Shown here: positions 36,205 to 36,319 of the stretch, piece by piece | Layout of the letters: each line of letters starts with the position of its first letter | How positions within the stretch are numbered: the stretch's first letter is position 1 | Assembly: GCA_023665805.1 (NCBI GenBank) | Contig: JAMPDJ010000022.1 | Coordinates: forward strand, 1 to 36,319 | Reading direction: 5' to 3' | Origin: Bacteroides sp. | Lineage (GTDB): Bacteria > Bacteroidota > Bacteroidia > Bacteroidales > Bacteroidaceae | Length of the DNA: 36,319 nucleotides | Position numbers and translations under genes: made by a program | Notes under the pieces: model-generated | What the model was told of the DNA's origin: nothing | The model's database searches: none | The model's input: only the letters and a program-made list of their open reading frames with translations

Positions 36205-36319
36205 GGCTTGTGGCGCAGATTGTGCGGATGCTCGTGTTAAAACTCCGTTAGTTTTTACTGGTTAAACCCCAATCGGTCATTAGAACGTCAATTTGTATAA
36301 ATCATCTGCTTTATATTGC

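Noticed and set aside
1..36319. CRISPR array or retron
   Set aside because: No regularly spaced identical repeats with unique spacers and no reverse transcriptase; the octamer array has no spacers.

Overview
The window looks like a chromosomal segment of a Bacteroidales bacterium. The evidence is a set of promoters with the Bacteroidota pattern (TTTG-like -33 box, about 19-20 bp, then TAnnTTTG), a short ACT-less serA with lysine where the catalytic His is expected, a single-chain purL, and a secreted multidomain GH31 glycosidase. I cannot fix the genus from the sequence alone.

Region 1 (about 1-13,590) is accessory DNA and holds a complete-looking BREX type 4 phage-defence locus, all on the + strand. 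After a gene-free stretch carrying a degenerate 8-bp-period repeat (373-644) comes a clear promoter (780-810). It is followed by a small XRE regulator, brxP (PAPS-reductase-like plus ferredoxin-like cysteines), brxC (large P-loop ATPase), pglZ (alkaline-phosphatase fold) and brxL (AAA+). These genes are packed with gaps of 2-11 nt or overlaps. No DNA methyltransferase is present, so the self-marking chemistry cannot be the PglX methylation of BREX type 1. Downstream lie a 103-aa orphan gene only 5 nt after brxL, an AlbA_2/Schlafen-type ATP-binding regulator, a set of five helically phased TACGACTA-like sites, and a second orphan gene. The island appears to end in a decayed lipoprotein gene (13568-13969, minus) that has both a nonsense codon and a lost 3' end.

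Region 2 (14,239-29,522) is core genome, all on the minus strand, in three transcription blocks. (a) tRNA-Pro(TGG), then serC-serA-DUF1015-yigZ: serine biosynthesis with two conserved companions. (b) purL, ended by a 15-bp-stem hairpin, then two half-size CHR (chromate-type) transporter genes. (c) A coiled-coil membrane-anchored protein, trmB, nhaC, an MBOAT O-acyltransferase and an SGNH-fold partner. The MBOAT gene is broken by a G9/C9 homopolymer 22 codons into the gene; with 8 or 11 residues in the tract it reads through to a normal 476-477 aa protein. This is the classic layout of a phase-variable surface-modification gene caught in the OFF state, or of a sequencing error.

Region 3 (29,623-36,319) is on the + strand. 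It holds a secreted GH31 glycosidase with FN3, F5/8-type-C, dockerin-like and cohesin-like modules, a strong terminator, a promoter with a long (about 300 nt) leader, and nrdD (anaerobic ribonucleotide reductase), followed by a 12-bp-stem hairpin near the window end.
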